Assembly: GCA_024401395.1 (NCBI GenBank)
Contig: JAKSLD010000008.1
Span: 1-64,000, forward strand
DNA length: 64,000 bases
From: Bacteroidales bacterium
Lineage (GTDB): Bacteria; Bacteroidota; Bacteroidia; Bacteroidales; Marinilabiliaceae
Reading direction: 5' to 3'
Under the pieces are notes generated by a model, which saw only the letters and a list, made by a program, of their open reading frames with translations, was not told the origin of the DNA and ran no database searches. Of the stretch, positions 52,021-59,720 are shown piece by piece. The translations under genes and the position numbers were made by a program. The number at the start of each line of letters is the position of its first letter. Positions within the stretch are counted from its first letter, which is position 1.

Positions 52021-52839
52021 ATGATGAATAAGATAAATGAGGCTGCTGCTTATTTGAAGGCGCAGTTTACGGCACAGCCACGAGTAGGTATCATTCTTGG
52101 TACTGGTCTTGGAGGGTTGGTCAACGAGATAAAGATAGAGAAATCCATTGACTATAAAGACATTCCACATTTTCCGGTATCTACAGTAGAAGGACACAGC
52201 GGCCGTATGATATTAGGCACTATCGGAGGTGTGCCAGTATTAGCTATGCAAGGCCGTTTCCATTACTATGAGGGATATACGATGCAGCAAGTCACATTCC
52301 CAGCGAGAGTGATGAAAGTATGCGGTATCAACACCCTGTTTGTATCGAATGCCAGTGGAGGATTGAATCCATCGTTCAAGGTCGGCACCATTATGGTCAT
52401 AAAGGACCATATCAATATGTTCGGTACCAATCCGCTTATTGGACCTAATATGGCAGAGTTTGGTCCACGTTTCCCAGACATGAGTGAGGTATACAGCAAG
52501 CGTTTGCGCAAGAAAGCGTTTGAGATTGCGGAGAGAGAGAATATACATTTGCTAGATGGAGTATATGTGGGGACTACGGGTCCTACATTTGAGACACCAG
52601 CAGAGTACAAGATGTTCAGGCTGCTAGGAGCAGATGCGGTTGGTATGTCGACAGTGCCAGAAGTTATTGTTGCGCATCATGCCGGTATGGAAGTATTCGG
52701 TGTATCGATTATCACAGATTCCGGTGTTCCAGGAGAGATAGTAGAGGTGAGCCACGAAGAGGTTCAAAAGGTAGCTGCGGCTGCCGAGCCAAAGATGACG
52801 AAGATTATTGCGAAGCTGGTTCAAGAGCTGGACAAGTAA
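52021..52839 (+). CDS. punA: Purine nucleoside phosphorylase (trimeric type)
   Basis: Phosphorolysis of inosine and guanosine to base and ribose-1-phosphate. 272 aa; ATG 52021 or the adjacent ATG 52024. GIILGTGLGGLVNEI near residue 24, the phosphate-site His in VEGHSGRMILG near 62, MQGRFHYYEGYTMQQVTFP near 81, SNASGGLNPSF near 112, and the base-binding TGPTFETPAEYKM near 188 and ITDSGVPG near 240. Lies 19 bp after lpxK and ends the operon at a strong terminator. Confidence 0.96.
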   Translation: MMNKINEAAAYLKAQFTAQPRVGIILGTGLGGLVNEIKIEKSIDYKDIPHFPVSTVEGHSGRMILGTIGGVPVLAMQGRFHYYEGYTMQQVTFPARVMKVCGINTLFVSNASGGLNPSFKVGTIMVIKDHINMFGTNPLIGPNMAEFGPRFPDMSEVYSKRLRKKAFEIAERENIHLLDGVYVGTTGPTFETPAEYKMFRLLGADAVGMSTVPEVIVAHHAGMEVFGVSIITDSGVPGEIVEVSHEEVQKVAAAAEPKMTKIIAKLVQELDK

Positions 52840-52857
52840 GAAAACGATTGACAGATA

Positions 52858-52897
52858 AATATCCCAGTCCATGTATAGAGGGCTGGGATTTTTTTGT
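52858..52897 (+). terminator. Terminator after punA
   Basis: Arms AATATCCCAGTCC/GGCTGGGATT around ATGTATAGAG (core ATCCCAG/CTGGGAT), then seven T residues. Confidence 0.88.
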
Positions 52898-52952
52898 TTG
52901 GAGGCATTGGGAAGTTATAGAGAAGCTATAGAGAAGTCATTGTCTGGGCCCT

Positions 52953-52999
52953 TTCTAGTATAAGGGAAGTCCCTTGTTGCTCGCAGTTTTTTTATTTTG
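52953..52999 (-). repeat. Polar intergenic repeat, copy 9 (reverse)
   Basis: CTAGTATAAGGGAAGTCCCTTGT precedes the core GTTGCTCGCAGTT (52976-52990 region) and a T run. The remaining gap to 53150 holds only the next terminator. Confidence 0.8.
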
Positions 53000-53084
53000 A
53001 CGTATTCTGAGGTATGTAGAAAAAGGTATTGAAGGTTGCGAGGTAAAGATGTTGTTCCCGTTCTGTTTTTCAGAAGCGAAGAGA

Positions 53085-53130
53085 GGTAAAAAGAACGAGG
53101 CTGAGCGGTATTGGCACAGCCTCGTTTATT
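53085..53130 (-). terminator. Terminator of the small barrel protein gene
   Basis: Arms AACGAGGCTG and CAGCCTCGTT (53094-53126); on the minus strand TTCTTTTTACC follows. Confidence 0.85.
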
Positions 53131-53150
53131 GTATTTGGAAAAATATCAGA

Positions 53151-53732
53151 TTAGAACTTGAACGATACTCCGAGAGAGAGGAAAGAGTAGCGGCCAGCAG
53201 GAGTTACCTCGGCATTGAGGCCGAAGTTATTAGAAACGAGGTAGCGAACGCCACAAACGAACTCATAGATAAAGCTGTTATCCTTTACCTTGTCGAACTC
53301 TTTACCCTCAATTTCAGGAGTATAAGAATCCCAGTCGGCGATACCAGCGCGGAAACCGGCGTAAGTATCCAAAGCAGGCACGAAGCTATAGTGCATAGTA
53401 CCGCGAGTAGCGAGGTGGATACGCTTAGCCTTGAGCTTGCAATCTACGCCGCTATTGGAGTAATCCTTAGAGCCGAAACCGAAGCCGAACTCGCCGCCTA
53501 CTGCGATAGCGCCCTTGCCGTGGATCATATTATCGAGGATAGTAAATTCGGCATTAGCTCCGATACCACTCTGAAACATGCTTCCAGAGCCCCCGTCGCC
53601 GTCGAAATGGCCCATAGAATAGAGCGCATTGAGGAGGAAATCGCCTTTTTTGAGTTCAGCCTCCTGTGCGAAAGAAGCAGAAAGGAAAGAGAAAGCCCCG
53701 ATGAGGGCAACTACTAACTTGTTGAATTTCAT
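53151..53732 (-). CDS. Small outer-membrane beta-barrel protein
   Basis: 193 aa. Signal peptide MKFNKLVVALIGAFSFLSASFA. The mature part shows eight or so amphipathic strands separated by short turns (FLLNALYSMGHF, AIAVGGEFGFGFG, RIHLATRGTMHYSFV, TYAGFRAGIADW, NSFIYEFVCGVRYLV, GLNAEVTP) and ends with aromatic Phe (SLGVSFKF), the C-terminal signature for outer-membrane assembly. No specific family assigned. Third positions are T/C-rich on the minus strand, matching the purine-rich + strand. Own promoter TAATTTTG at 53787-53780. A 222-codon frame on the opposite strand is a shadow. Confidence 0.85.
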   Translation of the reverse strand: MKFNKLVVALIGAFSFLSASFAQEAELKKGDFLLNALYSMGHFDGDGGSGSMFQSGIGANAEFTILDNMIHGKGAIAVGGEFGFGFGSKDYSNSGVDCKLKAKRIHLATRGTMHYSFVPALDTYAGFRAGIADWDSYTPEIEGKEFDKVKDNSFIYEFVCGVRYLVSNNFGLNAEVTPAGRYSFLSLGVSFKF

Positions 53733-53779
53733 TGTATTAATGTGTAGAATTTAAAACTGTATGTTGCTATATATAGATG

Positions 53780-53787
53780 CAAAATTA
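53780..53787 (-). promoter_or_regulatory. -7 box for the barrel protein gene
   Basis: Minus strand TAATTTTG, about 48 nt before the ATG. Confidence 0.6.
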
Positions 53788-53838
53788 GTTCTATTAACGA
53801 AAGTGTCAAAGAAAAATAAGTAATTAATTCAAAATCAC

Positions 53839-53846
53839 TAATTTTG
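53839..53846 (+). promoter_or_regulatory. -7 box for rsgA
   Basis: TAATTTTG, 18 nt before ATG 53865; divergent from the barrel gene's box 52 bp away. Confidence 0.6.
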
Positions 53847-53864
53847 TAACCAAAATATCCCATA

Positions 53865-54788
53865 ATGAAAGGAACTGTAATCAAATCTACAGGAAGCTAT
53901 TACGATGTCCGGCTAGAAGAAGACGGGCAAGTCGTGATGGATTGTCGCATAAAAGGCAAGATGCGCATTGATGATATAAAGAGTACGAACCCCGTGGCGG
54001 TGGGAGACTACGTCAATATATCCATAGAGGGAGGTGAGGGTTTGATTACAGAAGTTCTACCCAGAAAGAATTATGTAGTGAGGCGGTCGTCCAATCTTTC
54101 GAAGCAGACACACATACTGGCCGCCAATGTAGACCAGGCGTTACTGGTAGTCACGATAAATTTCCCAGTCACTACGCCAGTATTCATAGACAGGTTTCTA
54201 GCCTCGGCAGAAGCGTTTGGGGTTCCCGTTGTGTTAGTATTCAACAAAGTAGACAGGTACGATACGCAATTAAAAGAAGAGCTAGATGCCTTTGAGCAGA
54301 TATACAAAGACATGGGGTATGATGTAGTAGAGATTTCGGCCAAGCAAGAAGAAGGGTTAGAGAAGATAAAAGAGAGGCTCAAAGGCAAGGTGAGTGTGAT
54401 AGCCGGGCATTCCGGGGTAGGGAAGTCGACGCTGATAAACAAGATAGAGCCAGGATTGAACCTACGTACGGACGAGATAAGCGAGACAAACAACAGTGGA
54501 AAGCACACCACGACGCATGCTGAGATGCATCCATTTTCGTTTGGGGGGTATATAATAGACACGCCAGGAATCAGGGGATTCGGCATTACGGGGATAGAGA
54601 AGAACGAGATAGCCCATTATTTCAGGGATATATTCAAGATATCAGACGAGTGTCAGTACAACAACTGCACGCACAAGCACGAGCCAGGGTGTGCAGTGAA
54701 GCTAGCGGTAGAAGAAGGCAGGCTAGCGTACAGCAGGTATCAGAGTTATGTAAATATAGTAGACAGTTCGACGAGTAAATACAGATAA
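53865..54788 (+). CDS. rsgA: Ribosome small subunit-dependent GTPase A
   Basis: Circularly permuted GTPase acting late in 30S assembly. 307 aa. N-terminal OB-fold (~1-75, KGTVIKSTGSYYDVRLE), then the permuted order: G4 LVFNKVDRYD near residue 125, G5 ISAKQEEGL near 164, G1 AGHSGVGKSTLIN near 182, G3 IDTPGIRGFG near 235, and a C-terminal zinc knuckle with Cys at DECQYNNCTHKHEPGC near 266-281. All expected elements are present. Confidence 0.97.
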   Translation: MKGTVIKSTGSYYDVRLEEDGQVVMDCRIKGKMRIDDIKSTNPVAVGDYVNISIEGGEGLITEVLPRKNYVVRRSSNLSKQTHILAANVDQALLVVTINFPVTTPVFIDRFLASAEAFGVPVVLVFNKVDRYDTQLKEELDAFEQIYKDMGYDVVEISAKQEEGLEKIKERLKGKVSVIAGHSGVGKSTLINKIEPGLNLRTDEISETNNSGKHTTTHAEMHPFSFGGYIIDTPGIRGFGITGIEKNEIAHYFRDIFKISDECQYNNCTHKHEPGCAVKLAVEEGRLAYSRYQSYVNIVDSSTSKYR

Positions 54789-54854
54789 ACGGCAACAGAA
54801 GTTGGAAAAGGAGATACATACGTTGAGAAAATAGTGTTATTTGCATTTTTTCTA

Positions 54855-54883
54855 TTGTGACGTGAAAATTATATCTACCTTTG
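54855..54883 (+). promoter_or_regulatory. Promoter for the PorT-like barrel gene
   Basis: TTG at 54855-54857 and TACCTTTG at 54876-54883, spaced 18 nt, 38 nt before ATG 54921. Confidence 0.65.
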
Positions 54884-54920
54884 CAATCGTGAAAATATTT
54901 AGAACCACTAATTAAAGGTG

Positions 54921-55730
54921 ATGAACAGAAAAATAGCGATACTCGCAATTACACTTTTATTCCCTCTTGCAGCGTTTGCGCAGCGAGGAGGAGATTATGA
55001 TTATCAGGAGCCAGACAAAGAGATCGAGAGCAAGGTAAGCGTAAGGTCGAATGTTACTGGGCCAGCATTCCACTATGGTGTCAAGGCAGGTTTCAACTTG
55101 ACTACCTTCAGTTCGGATGCTGATGACTTGCAGGCACGTCTGGGTCAGATGGGTTTTATCTGTCGATGGCAGTGGAAGAATTTTGCCATTCAGCCTGAGA
55201 TTTATTACATGACGATGGGCGTTCGTTCTCTAGAGCACGAGATAAAGTTCCATCCTAACCTTGTATGGAGACCTACAGGTATGGGTATCGTAGGTCATGA
55301 AGACTTGACGAACGACGAAGATTTCAGATTAGGCTTTACTACGAAGAATATCCAGTTCCCTGTGATTTTCAAGTATTACTTGCCATTCCGCAAAGAGGGC
55401 TTCAATATTCAGGCTGGTCCGACATTCAATGTAGACTGTGACTATAAGGCGTCAACACCATCTCCACTAGGCTATCTTTACAATCCAGAGTTTGGAGAGT
55501 ATTATTGGAAGTCGAAAGACACCTGGACAGGAGTACAGTCGCTCCGTCGTATTGGCCGTAACCGTAATCGAGTAAGTGCCATTGCGCAGTTTGGTATTGG
55601 TTATGACTCGAAGTCGGGCATTGGTGTAGATGTACGTTGTGGTATGGGTCTTACTCCAGTATTCAAGGACTACTACAATACAAATGCTAAGAACCGTTTC
55701 TGGGCGCTTTCGTTTACATACGTACTATAA
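54921..55730 (+). CDS. Outer-membrane beta-barrel protein (porin-like)
   Basis: 269 aa from ATG 54921 (a GTG lies one codon earlier). Signal peptide NRKIAILAITLLFPLAAFAQ. The mature protein begins with an acidic linker and continues as a barrel of the Bacteroidetes PorT/outer-membrane-beta-barrel class: HYGVKAGFNLTTFSSD near residue 50, WKNFAIQPEIYYMTMGV, IQFPVIFKYYLPF, FNIQAGPTFNVDCDYK, ending WALSFTYVL. Specific role unknown. ychF follows 18 bp later, perhaps cotranscribed. Confidence 0.85.
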   Translation: MNRKIAILAITLLFPLAAFAQRGGDYDYQEPDKEIESKVSVRSNVTGPAFHYGVKAGFNLTTFSSDADDLQARLGQMGFICRWQWKNFAIQPEIYYMTMGVRSLEHEIKFHPNLVWRPTGMGIVGHEDLTNDEDFRLGFTTKNIQFPVIFKYYLPFRKEGFNIQAGPTFNVDCDYKASTPSPLGYLYNPEFGEYYWKSKDTWTGVQSLRRIGRNRNRVSAIAQFGIGYDSKSGIGVDVRCGMGLTPVFKDYYNTNAKNRFWALSFTYVL

Positions 55731-55748
55731 TAATAAAGGAGATAATTA

Positions 55749-56849
55749 ATGTCACTACAGTGTGGTATAGTAGGATTGCCTAACGTAGGTAAGTCGACTC
55801 TATTCAACTGCCTATCCAATGCAAAAGCGCAGTCGGCCAACTTTCCTTTCTGTACGATTGAGCCAAATGTGGGAGTTATCACGGTACCGGACAAGCGTCT
55901 TGAGGTATTAGACTCGATAGTACATTCGCAGCAAGTAGTTCCTACTACGGTAGAGATTGTGGACATTGCCGGCCTTGTGAAAGGAGCAAGTCGTGGTGAG
56001 GGTCTTGGCAACAAGTTCCTTGCCAATATCAGAGAGACGGATGCCATTATTCATGTACTCCGTTGTTTTGACGATGATAATATTACACACGTAGACGGTT
56101 CGGTAGATCCAGTCCGTGATAAGGAAGTAATAGATACAGAGCTTCAGATAAAAGACCTAGAGACAGTAGAGCAGCGCATACAGAAATGCGAGAAGCAAGC
56201 TATTTCGGGGAAAGATCCAGAAGCTAAGAAGCAGCTAGACATACTTCTCAGGTACAGAGATGCTTTGCAGGCAGGCAAGAATGCCCGTACTGTTGAGCTT
56301 ACAGAGCCAGAAGAGAAGATAGCCAAAGGATTCTTCCTCTTGACCTCCAAGCCAGTAATGTATGTATGTAACGTAGACGATGCGTCGGTAGTTACGGGCA
56401 ATGCATACGTGGAGGCAGTAAGGAACGCGGTGAAAGACGAGGATGCAGAGATACTTGTCATAGCAGCGCAGACAGAGGCAGAAATCAACGAGCTAGAGAC
56501 ATACGAAGAGCGTCAGATGTTCTTGAACGACCTTGGACTTGAGGAGTCGGGAGTAGTAAAGCTCATTCGCTCGGCATACAGTCTGTTGAAGTTGCGTACC
56601 TTCTTCACTGTAGGAGAGAAAGAGATCAGAGCCTGGACATTCCATGACGGATTCAAGGCGCCACAAGCGGCTGGAGTCATACACTCCGACTTTGAGAAAG
56701 GCTTTATCCGTGCGGAAGTTATCAAGTATGATGATTTTGTGACATTGAAGTCAGAGGCGGCATGTAAGGAAGCCGGCAAGTTAGGCGTAGAGGGAAAAGA
56801 CTACGTTGTACAAGACGGCGACATCATGCATTTCCGTTTCAACGTCTAA
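55749..56849 (+). CDS. ychF: Ribosome-binding ATPase YchF
   Basis: Obg-related P-loop protein that prefers ATP; involved in translation and stress control. 366 aa, normal. G1 GLPNVGKSTLFN at residues 8-19, switch I FPFCTIEPNVGV near 34, G3 DIAGLVKGASRGEGLGNKF near 73-91, the altered G4 (NVDDAS, not NKxD) near 205 explaining ATP preference, and a C-terminal TGS domain (LRTFFTVGEKEIRAWTF, DFEKGFIRAEVI). Confidence 0.97.
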   Translation: MSLQCGIVGLPNVGKSTLFNCLSNAKAQSANFPFCTIEPNVGVITVPDKRLEVLDSIVHSQQVVPTTVEIVDIAGLVKGASRGEGLGNKFLANIRETDAIIHVLRCFDDDNITHVDGSVDPVRDKEVIDTELQIKDLETVEQRIQKCEKQAISGKDPEAKKQLDILLRYRDALQAGKNARTVELTEPEEKIAKGFFLLTSKPVMYVCNVDDASVVTGNAYVEAVRNAVKDEDAEILVIAAQTEAEINELETYEERQMFLNDLGLEESGVVKLIRSAYSLLKLRTFFTVGEKEIRAWTFHDGFKAPQAAGVIHSDFEKGFIRAEVIKYDDFVTLKSEAACKEAGKLGVEGKDYVVQDGDIMHFRFNV

Positions 56850-56864
56850 AAAACAATAGAAATA

Positions 56865-56897
56865 TTTTGCGAGTGTCAATAAAAGGTTATACCTTTG
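56865..56897 (+). promoter_or_regulatory. Promoter of tRNA-Cys
   Basis: TTTTG at 56865-56869 and TACCTTTG at 56890-56897, 20 nt apart, upstream of the tRNA. Confidence 0.7.
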
Positions 56898-56914
56898 CAC
56901 TCGCAAAACAAAAG

Positions 56915-56986
56915 GGTCGGTTGGATGAGTGGCTTAGTCTACGGTCTGCAAAACCGTCTACAGCAGTTCGAATCTGCTACCGACCT
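56915..56986 (+). tRNA. tRNA-Cys (anticodon GCA)
   Basis: Acceptor arms GGTCGGT and ACCGACC, anticodon arm ACGGT-CTGCAAA-ACCGT with GCA, T-arm AGCAG-TTCGAAT-CTGCT and discriminator T, as expected for tRNA-Cys. The D-stem contains wobble pairs. CCA is not encoded. Confidence 0.95.
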
Positions 56987-56991
56987 CGAAG

Positions 56992-57026
56992 AAAAGCGAT
57001 AGAGTAAGACTCTGTCGCTTTTTGTT
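56992..57026 (+). terminator. Terminator after tRNA-Cys
   Basis: Arms AAAGCGATAGAG and CTCTGTCGCTTT (one wobble), loop TAAGA, followed by T-rich sequence. Confidence 0.88.
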
Positions 57027-57112
57027 TTTTGGGGGGGAGTATGATATGAGATACACGGGCACATATTTTGAGAAGATTTGTGGATTTCATTTATAAGCGC
57101 AAGAAACGAACG

Positions 57113-57147
57113 TAAAAAAAGGCGAGAGACGGCAAGTCTCTCGCCTT
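57113..57147 (-). terminator. Terminator of the ECF sigma operon
   Basis: Arms GGCGAGAGAC and GTCTCTCGCC with loop GGCAA; seven T residues follow on the minus strand. Confidence 0.9.
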
Positions 57148-57168
57148 ATACTATATTGGTCGTGCAGA

Positions 57169-57747
57169 CTATTTTTCCTGTTTCAGTTCGATATCAGGGT
57201 TAGCCCTGATAAGATCACATATGAAGTCGTTAAGATTGTTAGGATTTAGATAGAGATCGTCATACTTATTATAGCGGATATGGATTGAGAAACCATGTAG
57301 AGGAGAGAAATAGCTATGTTTTCCAAGTCTCTCTACATACAGTATAGACGATACAGGAATAGACTTTCTGACACGCTGAGGGAATCTGAAACAACGCTGC
57401 AGTTCGCCATTGACAATCTGCCAATACGAGAAGCCGGCATTGAGGGGGAAGCAGAGCAGATACGCAAAAATCAGAGCCAAGAAACCGAAGAGCAAGATAT
57501 ATCGCCAAGTATTTAATGTTTCCGGCTCAAAGAAATACCTATATATATATAAGCTCAAATTAAAAGCGAGGAAGATTCCTAAAACGATATTAGTCCATGG
57601 CGTTCCTATTGTATACTTCTTAGCAACCTTTTCTATCTGGTCGTCGGCGATTATAGTCTCCTTATCCAACTGCTTCTTCAAAACCGACATCTGCTGTTTC
57701 AGAAGCTGCAACTCTTCAAAATTATCCTTATTTTCCATAGTAATCAT
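57169..57747 (-). CDS. Two-span membrane protein coupled to an ECF sigma factor
   Basis: 192 aa. N-terminal coiled coil (LQLLKQQMSVLKKQLDKE, residues ~14-31), two membrane segments (near 52-70 and 82-103), then a C-terminal ~80-residue domain (VNGELQRCFRFPQRVRKSIP ... VERLGKHSYFSPLHGFSIHIRY) resembling small PH-like domains. Its ATG overlaps the sigma-factor stop (ATGA), so translation is coupled. Position suggests an anti-sigma or sensor partner, but it lacks a recognisable anti-sigma motif. A second in-frame ATG lies at 57738. Confidence 0.75.
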   Translation of the reverse strand: MITMENKDNFEELQLLKQQMSVLKKQLDKETIIADDQIEKVAKKYTIGTPWTNIVLGIFLAFNLSLYIYRYFFEPETLNTWRYILLFGFLALIFAYLLCFPLNAGFSYWQIVNGELQRCFRFPQRVRKSIPVSSILYVERLGKHSYFSPLHGFSIHIRYNKYDDLYLNPNNLNDFICDLIRANPDIELKQEK

Positions 57748-58235
57748 TCTGCATTAGGGTTAGACATCTGGCGCAACTGCTCCTTGATACGGAACAAGCG
57801 CACTGAAACATTCTTTGCTGAGATACCGACAATTTCGCCGATCTCCTCATAACTTAGATCCTCCATCCACAAGAGGGCTATGACACGGTCGAACGGGCGA
57901 AGCCTGTGTATGCGATCGTGCAGCATCTGAATCTGCTTAGAATCCTCCTCATCGACAGTCAAGAAATTGCTGACCTCGAGTTGGATCTTATCTTTATTTT
58001 TCCGTTCCTTACGACAGTAAGAGATACAAGTATTAGAACAGATACGCCATACCCAAGTATTCTCGCTACTATCTCCGCGGAAAGATCCGAAAGCACGCCA
58101 CAACTGCACCAGAGCCTCCTGCATAAGATCCTGGGCTTCGTCCTGATCGGCAGCATTCATGAGGCAGACGGTATAGATAGTCTCCTTATGGCGATGGACT
58201 AGTTGTTTGAACTCCTTTTCCTTGCTTGATTCCAT
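57744..58235 (-). CDS. ECF-type RNA polymerase sigma factor
   Basis: 163 aa. Region 2: IYTVCLMNAADQDEAQDLMQ followed by EALVQLWRAFGSF and TWVWRICSNTCISYCRK near residues 15-75; region 4: FDRVIALLWMEDLSYEEIGE and IVGISAKNVSVRLFRIKEQL near 118-155, a helix-turn-helix for -35 recognition. Region 3 is absent, as in ECF factors. The partner membrane gene follows by ATGA overlap. Target genes are not visible; no autoregulatory promoter could be identified. Confidence 0.93.
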   Translation of the reverse strand: MESSKEKEFKQLVHRHKETIYTVCLMNAADQDEAQDLMQEALVQLWRAFGSFRGDSSENTWVWRICSNTCISYCRKERKNKDKIQLEVSNFLTVDEEDSKQIQMLHDRIHRLRPFDRVIALLWMEDLSYEEIGEIVGISAKNVSVRLFRIKEQLRQMSNPNAE

Positions 58236-58379
58236 TTGTTATTCGATCAAATGTTTCTGTTTTACCTATTAGTCGCAAGAGGCAGACGAAAAACTACAAG
58301 ATTCAGCGACTTTTTTCAAAAAAATACATAGCCGTAAGAATACGGCATGATAGTAAGGATGAGATTGCTGTGTTTTGTA

Positions 58380-58412
58380 TAAAATGACGGCGCAGACCGA
58401 AGTCCGCGCCAT
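58380..58412 (-). terminator. Probable terminator of the GT90-like gene
   Basis: Arms GGCGCAGAC and GTCCGCGCC around CGAA/TTCG-type loop; on the minus strand ATTTTATAC follows. Confidence 0.7.
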
Positions 58413-58435
58413 ATTAGGGAATCTAAAATTCGGAT

Positions 58436-59410
58436 TTACTGAGCAGTCTTCTCGAAATACTTTTTCAAGACAAGGAGAGATATGACCCTCTCGCGTTCCT
58501 TATTCTTGAATTGAGCGACATACTCATGGTTGTGAGCGATGATAGCCTTAGCCTCCTCGGGGTGGTCGATGTAATACTGCAGACGCTCCTCGAGGTCGCT
58601 ATAGTCGCTCTTAATACGTATATAATGGTAATCAGGAATCAATCTACCCTCCATGAACCAAGTTTCATAGACGAGGTCTGGGGCTACCGGGATAGAGTTA
58701 GACGACATGATCCATTTGAGGTTAGATGCGACATCGTTACCCTCCAAGCTGAGGATGAACTTATATTTCAAGTGCTGACCGATAGTGATTTTCGGTTTAA
58801 TCCAATCCTTGCAGAAATCGCGGTTAGTATTTACCTGACCCAGTTCGCATAGCGGGTTGCCGAAATACTTACGCATAAAAGCGACGCGGTGCTCCTGGTA
58901 TACGCCCATATAACCAATCATCTTATCCTGTTTTTTCTCATAAGGGATATGGTCATTAAGGAAGATAAAGTGGCGCACCTTATCGAAATTGAGGATAACG
59001 CTATTCTCGTTATCGCCCTTTATTGGACGGCTTTTAGTGAGAGAAGGGACATCAGGCACGTGAGTAATATCCCCGTAGAGAGTCTCGATGCGCTTATCAT
59101 CCGGGAAAAAGCGAGAATACTCATAAGTATCGAAGAAATATACGCTACGGCAACGCTTATTCTTGAGTTTACTCTTTTTCTTGAAATTGCGGAGTAAGAC
59201 AGCCTGATCAGACAAATTCTTCACAGACATCAGCTTACAATAGTAATCGACGCGGTCATTTATATAGTCGACCTCGTCGGGGTGTTTTTCGAGATAGTTA
59301 TTTATTGTAGACTCAAGTCGGGACTGGTACAAGAATTTCGGCATGAAGTAGCGGTAGTAGCCCTTCATATAGTACCAGAGGTGCATATTCTTGCGTATAT
59401 CTATAGCCAT
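58436..59410 (-). CDS. Glycosyltransferase family 90-like (CAP10/LPS-modifying) protein
   Basis: 324 aa. Similar to GT90/KTR-type lipopolysaccharide-modifying enzymes: KSRPIKGDNENSVILNFDKV near residue 130-150, HRVAFMRKYFGNPLCELG near 189, the C-terminal KFILSLEGNDVASNLKWIMS near 230-249 followed by SSNSIPVAPDLVYETWF is the family's most conserved block. Members add xylose or other sugars in capsule or LPS. Minus -7 box TATCTTTG at 59437-59430, 20 nt from the ATG. T/C-ending codons on the minus strand. Confidence 0.85.
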   Translation of the reverse strand: MAIDIRKNMHLWYYMKGYYRYFMPKFLYQSRLESTINNYLEKHPDEVDYINDRVDYYCKLMSVKNLSDQAVLLRNFKKKSKLKNKRCRSVYFFDTYEYSRFFPDDKRIETLYGDITHVPDVPSLTKSRPIKGDNENSVILNFDKVRHFIFLNDHIPYEKKQDKMIGYMGVYQEHRVAFMRKYFGNPLCELGQVNTNRDFCKDWIKPKITIGQHLKYKFILSLEGNDVASNLKWIMSSNSIPVAPDLVYETWFMEGRLIPDYHYIRIKSDYSDLEERLQYYIDHPEEAKAIIAHNHEYVAQFKNKERERVISLLVLKKYFEKTAQ

Positions 59411-59429
59411 AATTGCGTTATTGATGAGG

Positions 59430-59437
59430 CAAAGATA
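59430..59437 (-). promoter_or_regulatory. -7 box for the GT90-like gene
   Basis: Minus strand TATCTTTG, 20 nt before the ATG. Confidence 0.65.
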
Positions 59438-59484
59438 GTATTATTTTATGTAGAGGGAAAGAGAGAAGACTATGAGAAGTCTCG

Positions 59485-59640
59485 GGGAAGTATAAGGGAA
59501 GTCCCTTGTTGCTCGCAGTTTTTTTATTAAACGGGAAGAAAACAGCAGAGGAGAGAAGAAGAAAAAGACAGAGAGAAGACTATGGGAAGTATAAGGGAAG
59601 TATAAGAGAAGTCCCTTGTTGCTCGCAGTTTTTTATAAAA
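59485..59640 (-). repeat. Polar intergenic repeat, copies 10-11 (reverse)
   Basis: Cores GTTGCTCGCAGTT at about 59508-59520 and 59628-59640, each preceded by AGTATAAG(G/A)GAAGTCCCTT. They fill the gap between divergent genes (59411-59720), so at least here the element sits in a promoter region rather than after genes. Confidence 0.8.
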
Positions 59641-59683
59641 CGAAGAGAAAAACATGAATTATGTGCGAAACGGGATATATTAG

Positions 59684-59691
59684 TATATTTG
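59684..59691 (+). promoter_or_regulatory. -7 box for the mannose-1-phosphate guanylyltransferase gene
   Basis: TATATTTG, 30 nt before ATG 59721. Confidence 0.6.
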
Positions 59692-59720
59692 CAATTGGAA
59701 AATTAACTTATCTCAGAGAT

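Noticed and set aside
53049-53717. 222-codon + frame opposite the 53-kb barrel gene
   Set aside because: The minus-strand protein has a signal peptide, barrel pattern, promoter and terminator; the + frame has none of these and is a low-complexity acidic translation.
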